A stretch of 63,163 nucleotides of DNA from Clostridia bacterium. Lineage in GTDB: Bacteria; Bacillota; Clostridia; Oscillospirales; CAG-272. The stretch is taken from assembly GCA_017450945.1 (NCBI GenBank), contig JAFSSP010000012.1:1-63163 (forward strand), read 5' to 3'. This document shows positions 18,627 through 26,382 of the stretch, in pieces. The translations under genes and the position numbers were made by a program. Under the pieces are notes generated by a model. That model was not told where the DNA came from. It made no database searches and was given only the letters and a program-made list of their open reading frames with translations. Position 1 is the stretch's first letter. Each line of letters opens with the position of its first letter.

Positions 18627-20501
18627 TTATTTTTTCGCCTTATAAGCCAAAGTCCGCATGGCGTTGAGGACGGCGATGACGGCAACTCCCACGTCGGCAA
18701 AGGTTGCAACGAAGAGGTTGGAAAAGCCGATCACGCCGAGAAGTAATACCACAAATTTGACAGCCAATGCAAAGGCGATGTTCTGACGGACGATGCGCTT
18801 CGTAAAGCGGGCGATGCGGACGGCAGCAGAGATCTTTTGCGGATCGTCGTCCATGAGCACCACGTCGGCGGCTTCGATTGCCGCATCCGACCCAATGGCT
18901 CCCATGGCAACTCCCACATCGGCGAGCGCCAATACCGGCGCATCGTTGACCCCGTCTCCGGCAAAGAGCAGAGTACCGCGCTTTTCGGACAAAAGCGCCT
19001 CGACGTGACGAACCTTATCAAGCGGCAAGAGTTCCGCGTGATAGTCGTCCACGCCGACGATCTTGGCCACGCGATCGGCAGTCTCAAGGCGGTCGCCGGT
19101 CAGCATGACGATCTTGCGAACGCCCTCACGCCGCAGTTCCGAGAGCGCGAAGACCGCGCTCTCCTTGACCGCGTCTGTGATTACGATACTGCCATAAAAC
19201 ACGCCGTCAAAAGCAATGTAAAGAAGCGTTCCGAATTCTTCCGGCTGAACGACGGCAATCTGGTTTTCCTCCATCAGCCGCCGGTTGCCGACAAGAAGCC
19301 TTTTGCCCTCGCAAGCGGCAGAGATTCCACGGCCGGGCAACTCTTCCAAAGAGTCCGCATCCGGGACAGGCTTGTCGCCAAGCGCTTCAAGAATGGCTCT
19401 TGCCACAGGATGATTCGACTGTTTTTCGGCAGACGCCGCAAGTTCCATCAATTGATCCTCTTCCACGCCGTCTACCGGTCGGATCGCAAACACGCGGAAT
19501 TTTCCCTCGGTCAAAGTCCCGGTCTTGTCAAAGACAGCGGTGTCAAGCTCTGAGAGCGCTTCCAGGTGGTTTGCGCCTTTTACAAGGATCCCCTGGCGCG
19601 AGACCGATCCAAGCCCGCCAAAATAGGCGAGCGGAATCGAGATGAGCAGAGCGCAAGGACAGGACACCACAAGGAATACAAGCGCGGTTCTCAGCCAACG
19701 CAAAACGTCTCCTGTGATGATCGACGGAATGGCAAAAAGGAGCAGTGCCGCGATGACAACGGTAGGCGTGTACCATTTTGCAAACTTGGTAACCGCGCCT
19801 TCGGCCTTGGATTTGGACAGCGCCGAGGACTCGACAAGCTCAAGAATTTTTGCAACAGTGGATTCCTCGTAGGGCTTTGTCACAATAATCTCAAGAACGC
19901 CTCCGCAGTTGATCGCGCCGCTGTAAACACAGTTCCCGGCAGATACGGCCTGCGGCATGGATTCGCCGGTGAGCGAGGAAAGATCGAGCTCGCTCTCGCC
20001 GTCGCGGACCACACCGTCGAGCGGGATCCGCTCGCCTGGACGGACAAGGATCACTTCTTCAACAGAGACTTCCTCGGGGCTTACCGTGACAAGCTCGCCG
20101 CCACGGAACACATGCGCTTCCTCGGCCCGCATGGAAGCAAGACTTGCGATCGAATCCCGGCTCTTCCCTACGGCGATATTCTGGAGAAGCTCGCCGAGCT
20201 GGTAGAAGAGCATGACAAAGACCGCCTCGGGGTATTCCTCAATGCAAAAAGCGCCGATGGTCGCGATCGACATCAGAAAAGTCTCGTCAAAGACCTGCCC
20301 ATGCCGAATGCCCCGGATCGCCTTCCAAAGAACGTCCCAGCCGACGATCCCATAAGGGGTCAAAAAGAGCGGCAGACGAAAATACCAGGCTTCCGGCAAA
20401 ACGCCCGTCCATCCGAGGATCATAAGAGATGCCAGAAGCACCCCCGAAGAAAGGATGCGCAGGAGCGTTTTCTTTTGTTTTTTGGTCAGTTTTTGAATCA
20501 T
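18627..20501 (-). CDS. P1B-2 type Zn/Cd-exporting ATPase lacking an N-terminal HMA domain
   Basis: The 624-residue pump uses ATP to export soft divalent metals. Visible are TGES (residues 178-181), the membrane CPC motif (281-283), DKTGT with the phosphorylated Asp (325-329), the SNHP motif near 372 and GDGVND near 527. The last helices have a Lys in ALAVKF and DVGVAVIAVLNAMR, the K/D pair typical of Zn/Cd/Pb pumps rather than copper pumps. There is no fused N-terminal metal domain; that domain is the separate upstream gene, which overlaps this start by four bases. Confidence 0.93.
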   Translation of the reverse strand: MIQKLTKKQKKTLLRILSSGVLLASLMILGWTGVLPEAWYFRLPLFLTPYGIVGWDVLWKAIRGIRHGQVFDETFLMSIATIGAFCIEEYPEAVFVMLFYQLGELLQNIAVGKSRDSIASLASMRAEEAHVFRGGELVTVSPEEVSVEEVILVRPGERIPLDGVVRDGESELDLSSLTGESMPQAVSAGNCVYSGAINCGGVLEIIVTKPYEESTVAKILELVESSALSKSKAEGAVTKFAKWYTPTVVIAALLLFAIPSIITGDVLRWLRTALVFLVVSCPCALLISIPLAYFGGLGSVSRQGILVKGANHLEALSELDTAVFDKTGTLTEGKFRVFAIRPVDGVEEDQLMELAASAEKQSNHPVARAILEALGDKPVPDADSLEELPGRGISAACEGKRLLVGNRRLMEENQIAVVQPEEFGTLLYIAFDGVFYGSIVITDAVKESAVFALSELRREGVRKIVMLTGDRLETADRVAKIVGVDDYHAELLPLDKVRHVEALLSEKRGTLLFAGDGVNDAPVLALADVGVAMGAIGSDAAIEAADVVLMDDDPQKISAAVRIARFTKRIVRQNIAFALAVKFVVLLLGVIGFSNLFVATFADVGVAVIAVLNAMRTLAYKAKK

Positions 20502-20719
20502 TTTACCAGTAGCGTGCAGTCAGAATCAACCGTTTTGACCGCGTTTGCGGCCTCTTTCAGGATCTCGTCCCACCTTGCTTCGTCGCCCTCAAGCACGAGC
20601 TTTTGAGCAAAGAAGCTGACCGAGGCATTCGTTACGCCCGGAATCTTTTTGATCTTTTCTTCCATTTTTGCCGCGCAGTTGGCGCAGTCGAGATTGTCAA
20701 AATTGTAAACGCGTTTCAT
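20498..20719 (-). CDS. Stand-alone heavy-metal-associated (HMA) domain protein
   Basis: The 73 residues form one HMA ferredoxin-like fold with the metal-binding NLDCANCAAKMEEKI motif (CxxC near residues 12-15) and the GVTNASVSF strand. In many bacteria this domain is fused to the front of the ATPase; here it is encoded separately and overlaps the ATPase start as ATGA. It probably delivers metal to the pump or acts as its removable regulatory domain. A GAGAAAGG-type site precedes the ATG. Confidence 0.93.
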   Translation of the reverse strand: MKRVYNFDNLDCANCAAKMEEKIKKIPGVTNASVSFFAQKLVLEGDEARWDEILKEAANAVKTVDSDCTLLVK

Positions 20720-20731
20720 GGCCTTTCTCCT

Positions 20732-21061
20732 TTATTCCAGAATGTGTTCCATGCCGATGCGAAGGATCGACTCGACGTGATCGTCGGCAAGCGAATAAAA
20801 TACGGTTTTGCCGTCCTTGCGATTTTTGACCAGCTTTGCCTGCTTTAAGATCCGCAATTGGTGGGAAATGGCAGAAAGATTCATCGAAAGCAGTTCCGCA
20901 ATATCGCGGACACAGCGCTCCCCGTCAGCGAGCGCGTAAAGAATTTTGACTCGGGTACTATCGCTGAAAACTTTGAAAAGGTCTGCCAGTTCGAGCATAG
21001 CATCGTCGTCAAGGCATTCCATTCGCTTCTTTCCTCTTCCCTGTTCGGCTGAGTGGTTCAC
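20732..21061 (-). CDS. ArsR/SmtB-family metal-sensing repressor with alpha-5 site
   Basis: A 109-residue winged-helix repressor. The DNA-binding part is DIAELLSMNLSAISHQLRILKQA. The C-terminal helix holds Asp93, His95, His106 and Glu109, matching the spacing of the alpha-5 Zn site of CzrA/SmtB, while the cysteine pair of CadC-type sensors is absent (only ERCVRD). This predicts a Zn/Co sensor. The start is GTG at 21061 with AAGGAGG seven bases away. It is the first gene of the repressor-HMA-ATPase operon, under the operator described next. Confidence 0.93.
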   Translation of the reverse strand: MNHSAEQGRGKKRMECLDDDAMLELADLFKVFSDSTRVKILYALADGERCVRDIAELLSMNLSAISHQLRILKQAKLVKNRKDGKTVFYSLADDHVESILRIGMEHILE

Positions 21062-21087
21062 TTGAATTCCTCCTTCGTTTTAACAGT

Positions 21088-21101
21088 TGAACACTTGTTC
21101 A
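21088..21101 (-). promoter_or_regulatory. ArsR/SmtB-type operator
   Basis: TGAACA, two bases, TGTTCA: an exact match to the 6-2-6 core bound by SmtB/CadC/CzrA-type repressors, flanked by one more complementary pair on each side. It lies between the -10 box and the start codon, so binding should block transcription. Confidence 0.88.
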
Positions 21102-21107
21102 ATTGTT

Positions 21108-21136
21108 AGTATATCAAAAGCGATATCGTTTGTCAA
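21108..21136 (-). promoter_or_regulatory. Promoter for metal efflux operon
   Basis: TTGACA (21131-21136), 17 bases, TATACT (21108-21113). The operator starts six bases downstream of the -10. Confidence 0.88.
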
Positions 21137-21164
21137 TAGGAAAATGAAATTTTTTGATTTTGCA

Positions 21165-21202
21165 ACAAAAAAAGCGGCGTTTGCAGCGCCGCTTTTTTTG
21201 TT
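21165..21202. terminator. Terminator after secG
   Basis: AAAGCGGCG (21171-21179) pairs with CGCCGCTTT (21187-21195), extended by A and T runs of seven on each side. It serves secG on the minus strand; the A/T symmetry makes it potentially bidirectional. Confidence 0.85.
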
Positions 21203-21206
21203 CCAT

Positions 21207-21461
21207 TTATAATGACTTTTTCAAAATGATAACCAGAGCAATCGTGATACCGACAAAAAGGATGGTACCGACAATGGTCAAAGTGGACAGAAGTTTGTCC
21301 TTAGAATCTCCGCCGGCCTTGCCAAAGAAGGTATCGGCGCTGCCGCCGGTGATGGTGCCGGAAAGTCCCTTTTCTTTACCGGTCTGCTTCAGGATGAGCA
21401 CTACCAGAAAAACGGTCAGGGCAAGCAGAATCGAGCCCAGTACATAAACGATCGGTTTCAT
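21207..21461 (-). CDS. secG: Preprotein translocase subunit SecG
   Basis: The 84-residue protein has two membrane helices (residues 4-25 and about 60-80) separated by a Gly-rich loop (LSGTITGGSADTFFG), the normal SecG layout. SecG assists SecYE-mediated export. The ATG at 21461 has GGAGGAAATT upstream; a TTG four codons earlier lies inside that site and is rejected. It is monocistronic. Confidence 0.93.
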   Translation of the reverse strand: MKPIVYVLGSILLALTVFLVVLILKQTGKEKGLSGTITGGSADTFFGKAGGDSKDKLLSTLTIVGTILFVGITIALVIILKKSL

Positions 21462-21516
21462 AATTTCCTCCAACTACTCCGGAAGATTCCCGGAAGATTT
21501 GTCATAATTACGCTGT

Positions 21517-21545
21517 ATTGTACCATACAAAAAGGAATTTTGCAA
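21517..21545 (-). promoter_or_regulatory. secG promoter
   Basis: TTGCAA (21540-21545), 17 bases, TACAAT (21517-21522), about 55 bases before the secG start. Confidence 0.75.
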
Positions 21546-21570
21546 GGGGTTTTGCGAATTTTTTTTGAAA

Positions 21571-22968
21571 TCACCGAAAAAGTTTCAAAAGATCAAAGAT
21601 CTTGTAAAGGTCTCCCGCTCCCATAACAAGGACCAGATCCTCTTCTTGTGCCTCTTGTTCGATGACCTTGGCAAGCGTGGAAAAGCCGGGATATGCGGAG
21701 GCTTTTTTGCCGATCCGCTCGGCAAGAGAGGCCGAGGACACGCCAAATGTATTCTGCTCCCGCGCGGCGTAGATCGGAGCAAAGAGGACGCGGTCGGCAT
21801 TATCAAAGGCGGCCGCAAACTCGTTGAAAAGTCCTGCCGTGCGGCTGTAGGTGTGCGGTTGATAAACGCAGATCACCCGGCTGTATCCCATTTCCTTTGC
21901 GCCCGCGAGCGTGGCGCGGATCTCGTCCGGATGATGCCCATAGTCGTCGTAGACCATAGCGCCCGAGGCAAGTCTTCCCTTTTTCTCCATCCGGCGTCCG
22001 GCGCCAAGGAATTTTTCAAGCCCGGTTTTGACCTCGGTCGTCGCAAGACCGGACAGGATCGCGGCTCCTCCCGAGGCAAGCGCGTTGTAAACATTGTGCC
22101 TTCCCGGCACCCGCAAAGAAACCCGGCAAAGAAGATCTTCCCCTCTGTAAAAGTCAAAAGAATAGCACCCTTTGACGCTCGAAAGATTTTCGGCGCGGAA
22201 CTCTGCATTCGGAGAAAGGCCAAAGGTGTGTCTTTCGTATGGGTAGCCTGCAAGCGCACGTTGGCACTCGGGATCATCGGCGTTGTAAAGCACCCGGTTT
22301 GCTTTTTCTGCAAAGCGCAAAAAAGAGGTTCGCACCTGCTCCATGCTGTGAAAATAATCGACGTGATCCATGCCGATGTTGAGGATCACCGCCGTCGTCG
22401 GCGAAAAATCGAGAAAAGAATCCATGTATTCGCAGGCTTCAAACAAAAAATGTTCCCGCGCTTTTCCGATCACGCAGGAGGTGTTCCCATGCGCGGGAAG
22501 CGGCGCGCCGCAAAGAACCGTCGCATCGGTCGCAGAAAGGAAAATTTCGGCGCACATTGCCGTACAACTGCTCTTTCCGTGCATGCCCGAGACGCCGATC
22601 CGCTCCCGGAACGCCGTCATGAGATATCCCATGTAGTCGGCTCTGGAAATGCAGGGGATCCCCCTGAAAATTGCTTCCCTGTATTCGGGATTGTCTTCGG
22701 AAATGGCGACCGTGTAGATCACCGCGTCAAAGGAGGAGATATTTTCGGCCTTGTGCTCACAAAACACTTTTATTCCAAGTTCTTTCAAATGCTCTACGGT
22801 CGGCCCGCCCGATCGATCCGATCCGCCGACAAGATATCCTTCGGACATGGAAAGCTCGGCCAAGGCCGACATGCTGATCCCGCCGATGCCAATGAAAAAG
22901 AGGCGGCGGCAATCAGCAAGCATCCCGCGGATCAATTCGGGGCCGTATGAAGTATTCTTTACAGACAT
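21571..22968 (-). CDS. murC: UDP-N-acetylmuramate--L-alanine ligase
   Basis: MurC adds L-Ala to UDP-MurNAc in peptidoglycan synthesis. The 465 residues show the N-terminal FIGIGGISMSALAE Rossmann motif, the central ATP-binding domain, the DHVDYF region, DDYGHHPDEI and the C-terminal YQPHTYSRT. The P-loop reads SGMHGKSS where most MurC proteins have GTHGKT(S/T), so two usual positions differ although Gly-Lys is kept. It is divergent from spoVG. The ATG follows TTGGAGGAATC. Confidence 0.93.
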   Translation of the reverse strand: MSVKNTSYGPELIRGMLADCRRLFFIGIGGISMSALAELSMSEGYLVGGSDRSGGPTVEHLKELGIKVFCEHKAENISSFDAVIYTVAISEDNPEYREAIFRGIPCISRADYMGYLMTAFRERIGVSGMHGKSSCTAMCAEIFLSATDATVLCGAPLPAHGNTSCVIGKAREHFLFEACEYMDSFLDFSPTTAVILNIGMDHVDYFHSMEQVRTSFLRFAEKANRVLYNADDPECQRALAGYPYERHTFGLSPNAEFRAENLSSVKGCYSFDFYRGEDLLCRVSLRVPGRHNVYNALASGGAAILSGLATTEVKTGLEKFLGAGRRMEKKGRLASGAMVYDDYGHHPDEIRATLAGAKEMGYSRVICVYQPHTYSRTAGLFNEFAAAFDNADRVLFAPIYAAREQNTFGVSSASLAERIGKKASAYPGFSTLAKVIEQEAQEEDLVLVMGAGDLYKIFDLLKLFR

Positions 22969-23169
22969 TCTGATTCCTCCAAAAATCGGGAAAGTTGGCG
23001 AATAGGCTCGTTTTGTCAGGCTTTTTGCAAAACGGTGAAAGGTGATGTAAACTCCTGTCGGACGTGTTCACAGAAACAACTTGTTTTGTTTGAATAATTT
23101 TCACATTTTGGATTTATACTGAATTTGCAAAAGCAAAAAGACGGAAAACAAAGATCGGAGGAATTGTTT

Positions 23170-23478
23170 ATGCAAATCACAGATATCAAAATTCGGAAAG
23201 TATTTGACGACGGGCCGATGAAGGCGATCGTTTCGGTCACCTTTGACGGACAGCTTGCTGTCCACGACATCAAAGTTATTCACGCAAAAGATAAATTCTT
23301 TATCGTCATGCCCTCAAGAAAGAATCCGGACGACACCTATCGGGATATCGTACATCCCATCAACACGTCGTTTCGGGCCACGCTGGAGTCGGCCGTGATC
23401 TCAGCCTACGAAGCCGCGCTGCACGAGCTTGACGAAGCGCCCGAGTACGAAAAGCAGGATGATCCGCTCGTTTACTGA
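23170..23478 (+). CDS. spoVG: Septation/sporulation regulator SpoVG
   Basis: SpoVG is a small nucleic-acid-binding protein affecting septation, sporulation and surface traits. The 102 residues show the family pattern: MQITDIKIRKV, MKAIVSVTFDG, the highly conserved FIVMPSRKNPDD, DIVHPI, and an acidic C-terminal helix. The ATG at 23170 follows GGAGGAA. Its promoter is not clear: a TATACT at 23115-23120 is present but the nearest -35 (TTGAAT) is 19 bases away. Confidence 0.96.
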   Translation: MQITDIKIRKVFDDGPMKAIVSVTFDGQLAVHDIKVIHAKDKFFIVMPSRKNPDDTYRDIVHPINTSFRATLESAVISAYEAALHELDEAPEYEKQDDPLVY

Positions 23479-23484
23479 TTGAAA

Positions 23485-23507
23485 GAACCCTTCGGGGTTC
23501 TTTTTTT
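23485..23507 (+). terminator. Terminator after spoVG
   Basis: GAACCC (23485-23490), a TTCG tetraloop, GGGTTC (23495-23500), then seven Ts. The T-run touches the stop of the convergent phosphoesterase gene. Confidence 0.88.
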
Positions 23508-24006
23508 AAAGCGCCCCGTGCGAAAAAAGAACCGTGTTCTCTGTCAGCGTCAAAAAGCCGAAGCTCCCGTTTTTCAGACTCCCGGGATTGAAGAGATACA
23601 GCGGCTTTTGTAAAATCGATCCGCAAAGCTTCTCTCCGGCCGGAAAATACTGTTCGAGCGGCTTGTGCGTATGCCCGTAGAGAATAAGATCGGCGCCTCG
23701 CTCGATCCCTGCGCGGACAAGTCCCCCGATCCCGCTCTTTGCACCAAACAGATGGCCGTGCGTCAAAAACAGCGTATGCCCCAAGAGCGCGGTCAGACAC
23801 TCGGTGGGCGGCGCATCCGGGCCCGGATAATCGCAGTTGCCGCGCACCGCATAAACCGGCAGTCCGGGCGGAAGGTCTGCGCGAAAAAGATCCATGGTAC
23901 CGTCACCGAGAAAGAAGATTCCGTCAAGACCGTCGGTCTGGCGGGCGACGGCCTCCTCTATCCCGCGCCGGTTGCCGTGGGTATCCGAAACAATCAAAAA
24001 CCGCAT
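23506..24006 (-). CDS. YfcE/MJ0936-type metallophosphoesterase
   Basis: A 166-residue calcineurin-like phosphodiesterase of the small YfcE class. The metal ligands are all visible: SDTHG (residues 7-11), GDGTMD, GNCD (in VRGNCDYPG), a His in LTHGHLFG, and YGHTHKP. These enzymes hydrolyse model phosphodiesters; the natural substrate is not established. The ATG at 24006 follows AAAGGAGCC; 15 upstream codons are not supported. Confidence 0.9.
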   Translation of the reverse strand: MRFLIVSDTHGNRRGIEEAVARQTDGLDGIFFLGDGTMDLFRADLPPGLPVYAVRGNCDYPGPDAPPTECLTALLGHTLFLTHGHLFGAKSGIGGLVRAGIERGADLILYGHTHKPLEQYFPAGEKLCGSILQKPLYLFNPGSLKNGSFGFLTLTENTVLFSHGAL

Positions 24007-24037
24007 GGAAAGGCTCCTTTTTTCAAAGCTCATATTT

Positions 24038-24066
24038 ATTATAGCAGTCAAAGGAAAATTTGTCTA
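24038..24066 (-). promoter_or_regulatory. Promoter of YfcE-like gene
   Basis: TAGACA (24061-24066), 17 bases, TATAAT (24038-24043), about 32 bases before the start. Confidence 0.65.
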
Positions 24067-24147
24067 CACTCTTCCAAAAATGAGGCACATTTTTTTGCGT
24101 TTTTTCATATCTTGTTTTTGAACGCATCAAAAAGGAGGCCTTCTTCC

Positions 24148-24369
24148 ATGCAACTTGACAAACAAAAGCTTTCTCTCCTTCTCTCCTTGCCCGACGCCGC
24201 CCTGCGCCAGATCCTTTCCGACGTTGCAAAAGAAGCCGGTGTCGATCCGGGCGCACTCGGGCTTGATCTCGGGCAGCTCGACAAGGTAAGAGCGGCGCTT
24301 GCAAGCGCCACCGACGCCGACCTCGCCGCCATTCAAAAGCTGCTGGAAGAGCAGAAAGAGCGGAGGTAA
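24148..24369 (+). CDS. Small helical protein of unknown function (trio gene 1)
   Basis: A 73-residue, Leu/Ala-rich protein with no signal peptide or Cys. It reads as three or four amphipathic helices (KLSLLLSLPDAALRQIL, then DLGQLDKVRAAL, then DLAAIQKLL). AAAGGAGG precedes the ATG. It is the first of three tightly spaced small genes (gaps of 4 and 11 bases). I do not recognise a named family. Confidence 0.7.
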   Translation: MQLDKQKLSLLLSLPDAALRQILSDVAKEAGVDPGALGLDLGQLDKVRAALASATDADLAAIQKLLEEQKERR

Positions 24370-24373
24370 CGGC

Positions 24374-24739
24374 ATGGACGAACCTTTGGAAACGACCCCT
24401 TCTCCAAAGATCTCCCCCGAACAGCTGGAAGAGATCAAAAGCATGGTCTTCGGGCAAGGAAAAGGGCCCGCAAATCCCGGCGGCGATGGCATTTCAGCTC
24501 TATTGAATAATCCCGAGCTTATGTCAAGGCTTCCGCAGATTATGGAAATGGTCAAGCCCATGCTCGGAACGGCTTCGCCTGCCCTGCCGCCGGCCGGGGC
24601 AAAGCCGCTCTCGCGTGAAGAAGAACGGGATCGTCTGCTCCTCTCCTTGCGCCCATTCCTTTCCAAGGAGCGGCAGGATCTGGTAGAGGCAATCCTGAAG
24701 CTCTCCAAGCTGGGCGACGTCCTCAAGCATCTGTCCTGA
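24374..24739 (+). CDS. Small protein of unknown function (trio gene 2)
   Basis: A 121-residue soluble protein with a Pro/Gly-rich middle. An N-terminal helix (SPEQLEEIKSMVFG) is followed by NNPELMSRLPQIMEMVKPML, a disordered PALPPAGAKP linker, and a C-terminal helical domain (LLSLRPFLSKERQDLVEAI, ending LSKLGDVLKHL). The ATG at 24374 follows CGGAGG. The helix-linker-helix form suggests a scaffold or adaptor, but this is inference only. Confidence 0.7.
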   Translation: MDEPLETTPSPKISPEQLEEIKSMVFGQGKGPANPGGDGISALLNNPELMSRLPQIMEMVKPMLGTASPALPPAGAKPLSREEERDRLLLSLRPFLSKERQDLVEAILKLSKLGDVLKHLS

Positions 24740-24750
24740 GAGGTAACGCC

Positions 24751-25044
24751 ATGTACACACGATCCTATGATTCTTCGGAACGCCAATTCCGCCTGCCGCC
24801 GCGCTACGGAGGAAGCGCCTTTTCTCCTCAAAAAGAGCAAGCTGCCCTTCCCCAGCAATCCCCTCCTACGTCCCTGCCGGTAGGCTTACAGTCACTCGCT
24901 GGGCTTTTCGGGCATCCACCGGTCGCGGGGACTCCCGAGTTTGACGAGCTGCTTCTGATGGGACTCATTTTTCTGCTTCTCGGGAGCGAAGGTGGAAAGG
25001 ATCTTATCCCGATCCTCGCGCTGCTTCTTTTTTGCAATCCTTGA
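24751..25044 (+). CDS. Small protein with hydrophobic C terminus (trio gene 3)
   Basis: A 97-residue protein. The first 60 residues are polar and Pro/Gln-rich (PPRYGGSAFSPQ, PQQSPPTSLPVG); the last 35 are strongly hydrophobic, with ELLLMGLIFLLLG, a short acidic/Gly break (SEGGKD), and IPILALLLF. This could be a hairpin membrane anchor. The start has a modest GAGAGG site. It closes the three-gene set, and a promoter for the next gene follows. Confidence 0.68.
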   Translation: MYTRSYDSSERQFRLPPRYGGSAFSPQKEQAALPQQSPPTSLPVGLQSLAGLFGHPPVAGTPEFDELLLMGLIFLLLGSEGGKDLIPILALLLFCNP

Positions 25045-25051
25045 AAAGCGC

Positions 25052-25080
25052 TTGCAATTTTCCGAAAATTATGTTAAGAT
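25052..25080 (+). promoter_or_regulatory. Promoter of VanZ-phosphoesterase gene
   Basis: TTGCAA (25052-25057), 17 bases, TAAGAT (25075-25080), about 28 bases before the ATG. Confidence 0.65.
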
Positions 25081-25108
25081 ATAAGAAATCAATCAACGAG
25101 GACACTAC

Positions 25109-26338
25109 ATGAAAAACCGAGGCTCAATCATTCTGCTCAGATGTCTGCTATTTGCGCTCATCTGTCTACAGCTCTATATGATTTTCGGATTCTCCAAAGA
25201 AGACGCGCAAAAATCGACCGAGTCGAGCGAGCGCGTCACCGAAGAGATCGCAAAAATTGTGATAGAAGATTATGAAAAACTGCCTGTGGAAGAACAAAAG
25301 GCGGCAGTCAAACGCATCGACCCTCCGGTGCGAAAAATCGCGCACGCCACCGAATTCGGGATACTGGGCGGCCTTGCCCTGCTCTTCTTTTTGACCTTCC
25401 GGCGTCTTCCGCTCTGGCTCTCGCCCATTTTGGCCACGCTATCAGCCGCGCTTGCCGGCGCTTTTGACGAACTGCATCAAACCTTTGTTCCCGGCCGCAG
25501 TGGTGAAGTGCGCGACGTCCTCATCGACACAAGCGGCGCGCTTCTTGTGATTCTGGTTGTTTTCTTGATCTTTCTACTCATCCGCGCACAACAAAAAAAG
25601 ATCGTTCTCACCAAAAAAGTGCTCCCCGCTCCGATCTCGGCAAAAATTGCAATCTTAGCCGATTTGCACGGCGAATATCCCAAAGAGATCGAGGCCATCC
25701 TGCAAGAAGAAAAACCCGACCTCATCCTGCTCCCGGGAGACCTGACCGACCGGGAAAATCTCGAAAGCGAAAGCGACCCGGCCTTTGCTTTTTTGCAAAA
25801 CCTCTCGACGCTTGCCCCTACCTACTACTCGCTCGGAAACCACGAGGTCGGTTGCTACAGAAAGGGCTTTTGCAAAAACCGCACACCGATTCCGCTTGCC
25901 GAAAAAGCAAAAGAAAACCTTGCAAAAGCCGGCATATTCTTGTTGGACGACCGTTTTTTTGTTGAAAAAGGCATCTCGATCTGCGGGCTATCCTCAAACG
26001 GAGGAAAAGGCATTCCGCAAAAGCAAGACCTATTGCACCGCTTTTCTGCGGCCCCGGGTTTTAAGATTTTGCTCTGCCACCATCCCGAGCAGTTTGCCCC
26101 GCTCGTCCGCTCGTATCCCGAGATCGATCTGACAATCGCGGGACATGCGCACGGCGGACAATGGAGAATCTTCGGTCATGGTATTTACGCACCCGATCAA
26201 GGACTATTCCCCTCCTACACGAGCGGCTTCTATTTCGATAATCGTCTTCTCGTCAGCCGCGGGCTCGGCGACCACACGATCATTCCAAGATTTTTCAACC
26301 GCCGCGAGCTTGTGATTCTGGAACTGACAAGCGAATAA
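25109..26338 (+). CDS. VanZ-like membrane domain fused to metallophosphoesterase
   Basis: One 409-residue reading frame joins two families. Residues 8-158 form a VanZ-like membrane domain with KIAHATEFGILG (76-87) and DELHQTFVPGRSG (120-132), whose conserved Glu/His/Asp/Arg residues are typical of VanZ. Residues 176-409 are a YkuE-like calcineurin phosphoesterase with DLHG (185-188), GDLTD (210-214), GNHE (243-246), CHHP (323-326) and GHAHGG (345-350), a full ligand set. The phosphoesterase would be membrane-tethered; its side is not certain. Envelope lipid or glycopeptide-related work is inference. Confidence 0.88.
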   Translation: MKNRGSIILLRCLLFALICLQLYMIFGFSKEDAQKSTESSERVTEEIAKIVIEDYEKLPVEEQKAAVKRIDPPVRKIAHATEFGILGGLALLFFLTFRRLPLWLSPILATLSAALAGAFDELHQTFVPGRSGEVRDVLIDTSGALLVILVVFLIFLLIRAQQKKIVLTKKVLPAPISAKIAILADLHGEYPKEIEAILQEEKPDLILLPGDLTDRENLESESDPAFAFLQNLSTLAPTYYSLGNHEVGCYRKGFCKNRTPIPLAEKAKENLAKAGIFLLDDRFFVEKGISICGLSSNGGKGIPQKQDLLHRFSAAPGFKILLCHHPEQFAPLVRSYPEIDLTIAGHAHGGQWRIFGHGIYAPDQGLFPSYTSGFYFDNRLLVSRGLGDHTIIPRFFNRRELVILELTSE

Positions 26339-26375
26339 AAAAGAACCGAACGCTTTTTGCAATCGGTTCTTTTTT
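26337..26375. terminator. Bidirectional terminator
   Basis: AGAACCGA (26342-26349) pairs with TCGGTTCT (26363-26370), with A5-6 and T5-6 runs outside. It separates the convergent VanZ-phosphoesterase and mrp genes. Confidence 0.85.
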
Positions 26376-26382
26376 GTTGTTC

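Noticed and set aside
23090-23125. Sigma-H promoter for spoVG
   Set aside because: A GAATTT-like -10 exists, but no AGGA-type -35 is at the right distance.
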